Assembly (NCBI RefSeq): GCF_000019185.1
Contig: NC_010334.1
Span: forward strand, 2,046,001 to 2,110,000
From: Shewanella halifaxensis HAW-EB4
GTDB taxonomy: Bacteria; Pseudomonadota; Gammaproteobacteria; Enterobacterales; Shewanellaceae
Direction of reading: 5' to 3'
Length of the DNA stretch: 64,000 nt
In this document: in pieces, positions 62,704 to 64,000 of the stretch
Position numbering within the stretch: the stretch's first letter is position 1
How the letters are laid out: each line of letters starts with the position of its first letter
Notes under the pieces: model-generated
Told to the model about the DNA's origin: nothing
Databases searched by the model: none
Seen by the model: only the letters and a program-made list of their open reading frames with translations
Translations under genes and position numbers: made by a program

Positions 62704-62723
62704 AGCGAGCCTAATGGCTCGCT
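62704..62723 (-). terminator. Terminator of small-gene operon
   Basis: AGCGAGCC/GGCTCGCT stem with TAAT tetraloop, followed on the minus strand by TTCTTAGG. It lies nine bases past the stop codon of the last small gene. Confidence 0.65.
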
Positions 62724-62731
62724 AGTTGTTG

Positions 62732-62953
62732 CTATAAACTGTCCTCTAACTTTTGTGTCCAATGTTGTTCAGCGATGTCGAAGTAAATTTCTGGTGGCAA
62801 TCCAAAAATAGCTTCGAATTCGTCATCAAATAAGCCGCAGAAGCTTTGAATTTCCTCTTTGAGCAGCAGTAACACCATGTACATATCCAAATCTTCCAGA
62901 TACTGACTATCAAGCTCTGGATGCTCTTCTTGTATCGATTTACTGATACTCAT
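62732..62953 (-). CDS. Small acidic hypothetical protein, 73 residues
   Basis: Acidic helical protein (DSQYLEDLDMYMVLLLLKEE followed by FCGLFDDEFEAIFGLPPEIY). ATG preceded by GGGGGA eight bases upstream and by the stop of the ATT-start frame. No family recognised. Fourth gene of a minus-strand run of small genes. Confidence 0.55.
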   Translation of the reverse strand: MSISKSIQEEHPELDSQYLEDLDMYMVLLLLKEEIQSFCGLFDDEFEAIFGLPPEIYFDIAEQHWTQKLEDSL

Positions 62954-62955
62954 GC

Positions 62956-63132
62956 CTAAAATCCCCCTGCAGAATCTCTATGTTGATAGATGTAACGACT
63001 AAAACTTAATTCGATATCATCGTCTTGTGTTACTTGGTGGCCAGCCAGTAACAAAACGGTGCTATGGTCGCGCCAGGGCGACTTGGATTGCCTTTGATAC
63101 TCTCTGATAAAAGGTGACTTTTTATCGCTAAT
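62956..63132 (-). CDS. Possible small gene with ATT start, 58 residues
   Basis: A 58-codon open frame between two small genes. AGGAG is followed by CCACT and then ATT; no ATG, GTG or TTG exists in the frame after the preceding in-frame TGA. The product reads SDKKSPFIREYQRQSKSPWR then DHSTVLLLAGHQVTQDDDIE and ends RYIYQHRDSAGGF. Its stop lies two bases before the next ATG, and it fills the gap exactly, suggesting a real coupled gene. ATT starts are rare (E. coli infC is the known example), so confidence is moderate. Confidence 0.4.
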   Translation of the reverse strand: MSDKKSPFIREYQRQSKSPWRDHSTVLLLAGHQVTQDDDIELSFSRYIYQHRDSAGGF

Positions 63133-63140
63133 AGTGGCTC

Positions 63141-63416
63141 CTAATTGACTAATGATTTGTCCTCATCAGTAGTTAGGATTGCCACATGCGAATTATTGAA
63201 GTGTTGGCGAAAAAAAGTTATTACCCGTTCTTGCTCCATTGGTGGTATTTGCTTTCTGGTTAAGCTCTTCCTGAGTGAGAACTCTAAGAAATTCACCTCA
63301 GTTTCCAATGTATATTGGTCTCGGTCAGCGTACCGCAACTCTTCTGTAAGGCTGTTCGATACCTCATTAAGTAAGCTTACTAGTGCGTTTAGCTGACTCA
63401 CAAAACTCGCTTGCAT
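63141..63416 (-). CDS. Hypothetical protein, 91 residues
   Basis: Helical protein (QASFVSQLNALVSLLNEVSN; TLETEVNFLEFSLRKSLTRK) with a C-terminal NSHVAILTTDEDKSLVN. ATG follows AGGAGAACATAG, a strong ribosome binding site. It lies 113 bp after the preceding small gene and eight bases before the ATT-start frame. No family recognised. Confidence 0.55.
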   Translation of the reverse strand: MQASFVSQLNALVSLLNEVSNSLTEELRYADRDQYTLETEVNFLEFSLRKSLTRKQIPPMEQERVITFFRQHFNNSHVAILTTDEDKSLVN

Positions 63417-63529
63417 CTATGTTCTCCTGTTGTCTTTATTGTTCAACAACTAGGTAAGAAGTAGAAATGCGAGTTTTGGTGAGTTGGCGGTAAAATAATG
63501 AAAATATTTTCACTGCATATTAGAGCTCA

Positions 63530-63820
63530 TTACATGTGGTCGATATAAGTGCTCACGAAGTGGATGAGGATGTGACTTTCTAATGGGTCATCAATCTCAG
63601 CCCAAATTCCTTTTTGAACGTCGAAGTAGAGTTTTTGGTACTCTTCATAAAAATCCAATTCGTCCGAATCTTCTTCAGTTTGTAGTTGCTCGATGAGGTT
63701 AGAAAGAACAGTCAGAGCATTATTTAACTTCTTTTTCTTCTGCGTCAGAATTTGGCAGCTTTCGTCCAAATTAATGTCTTCGTTATCTAACTCTTCTGTT
63801 GTCGGCTTTAGCTTGTTCAT
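63530..63820 (-). CDS. Hypothetical acidic coiled-coil-like protein, 96 residues
   Basis: An acidic, strongly helical protein with DESCQILTQKKKKLNNALTV and LEQLQTEEDSDELDFYEEYQ-type segments, likely coiled coil. The ATG follows TGGAGTAAACA. A GAGTC-GATT-GACTC inverted repeat (63849-63862) lies about 30 bp upstream and may be an operator. First complete gene of the minus-strand run of small genes. No family recognised. Confidence 0.55.
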   Translation of the reverse strand: MNKLKPTTEELDNEDINLDESCQILTQKKKKLNNALTVLSNLIEQLQTEEDSDELDFYEEYQKLYFDVQKGIWAEIDDPLESHILIHFVSTYIDHM

Positions 63821-63848
63821 TGTTTACTCCATTTGACTAAGTAAATGA

Positions 63849-63862
63849 GAGTCGATTGACTC
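63849..63862. promoter_or_regulatory. Inverted repeat upstream of small-gene operon
   Basis: Perfect five-base arms GAGTC/GACTC with GATT spacer, about 30 bp ahead of the first small gene. Location is suitable for repressor binding; no further support. Confidence 0.35.
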
Positions 63863-64000
63863 ACTTGTTTGTAACAATGAATAGGTAGTTTCGAGGATGG
63901 CAAACTATGTACTTTTGAGTGGGAAATTCCCCAAGGATTCCCCAACGCAGTTTTTAATCGTCTGAATTTATTCGTCTTTACCTTAGCGTTATTGGGTCTA

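Noticed and set aside
63817..63999. Minus-strand open frame entering from the right edge and ending with ATGA overlap at the first small gene
   Set aside because: The overlap is attractive, but the 60 visible codons cross the A+T-rich promoter-like region and inverted repeat and show no family traits; needs sequence beyond the window.

Overview
The window looks like a chromosomal segment of a marine gammaproteobacterium of the Shewanella type. The inference rests on gene content and order: ppsR/ppsA next to a YdiJ-like flavoprotein, a leucine dehydrogenase behind a LiuR-like palindrome, purB-hflD-mnmA-nudJ-rluE, a monomeric isocitrate dehydrogenase, cspD-clpS-clpA-infA-ate-aat, and a dedicated proteobacterial sortase cluster. 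No rRNA, tRNA, CRISPR array or intact insertion sequence was recognised.

Layout. From 1 to about 43.5 kb the window is core-like chromosome. It opens with divergent ppsR (partial) and ppsA, then a YdiJ-type oxidoreductase, small regulators and lipoproteins, leucine dehydrogenase, and a purine/tRNA/rRNA modification block on the minus strand. Icd follows, then the N-degron block: ClpS adaptor, ClpA unfoldase and the two aminoacyl-tRNA-protein transferases Ate and Aat, with CspD and IF-1 interleaved. Next come a glycine-zipper envelope protein, a divergent MocR regulator/LysE exporter pair, a GST, a YegD-type Hsp70, a CreA-like lipoprotein, an orphan type IV pilin-like protein and MetC. From 30.9 to 38.3 kb lies a complete dedicated sortase locus: sensor kinase, response regulator, OmpA-like protein, VIT/vWA substrate with LPQTG tail, and sortase. 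A diguanylate cyclase, an outer-membrane barrel, DgkA, a periplasmic-type ATP-dependent DNA ligase and a nitroreductase close the core part.

From about 43.6 kb to the end the character changes: lower G+C, few recognisable housekeeping genes, degenerate coding scraps and many hypothetical genes. I read this as an accessory, probably defence-rich island. It carries a 1916-residue DUF4011/superfamily-1 helicase/Vsr-like nuclease with a small membrane-anchored partner, a run of small secreted proteins and lipoproteins, and a tight five-gene operon (54.5-61.1 kb). That operon encodes two GTPases (one with DUF697-like hydrophobic C-terminus, one with two N-terminal membrane segments), an ankyrin-repeat protein, a putative PD-(D/E)xK-like protein with a hydrophobic tail, and a NERD-nuclease/UvrD-like helicase. 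This operon is the best candidate in the window for a previously undescribed system, plausibly membrane-associated anti-phage or anti-plasmid defence. The last 2.5 kb hold a minus-strand set of small hypothetical genes, including a 58-codon frame that seems to start at ATT.
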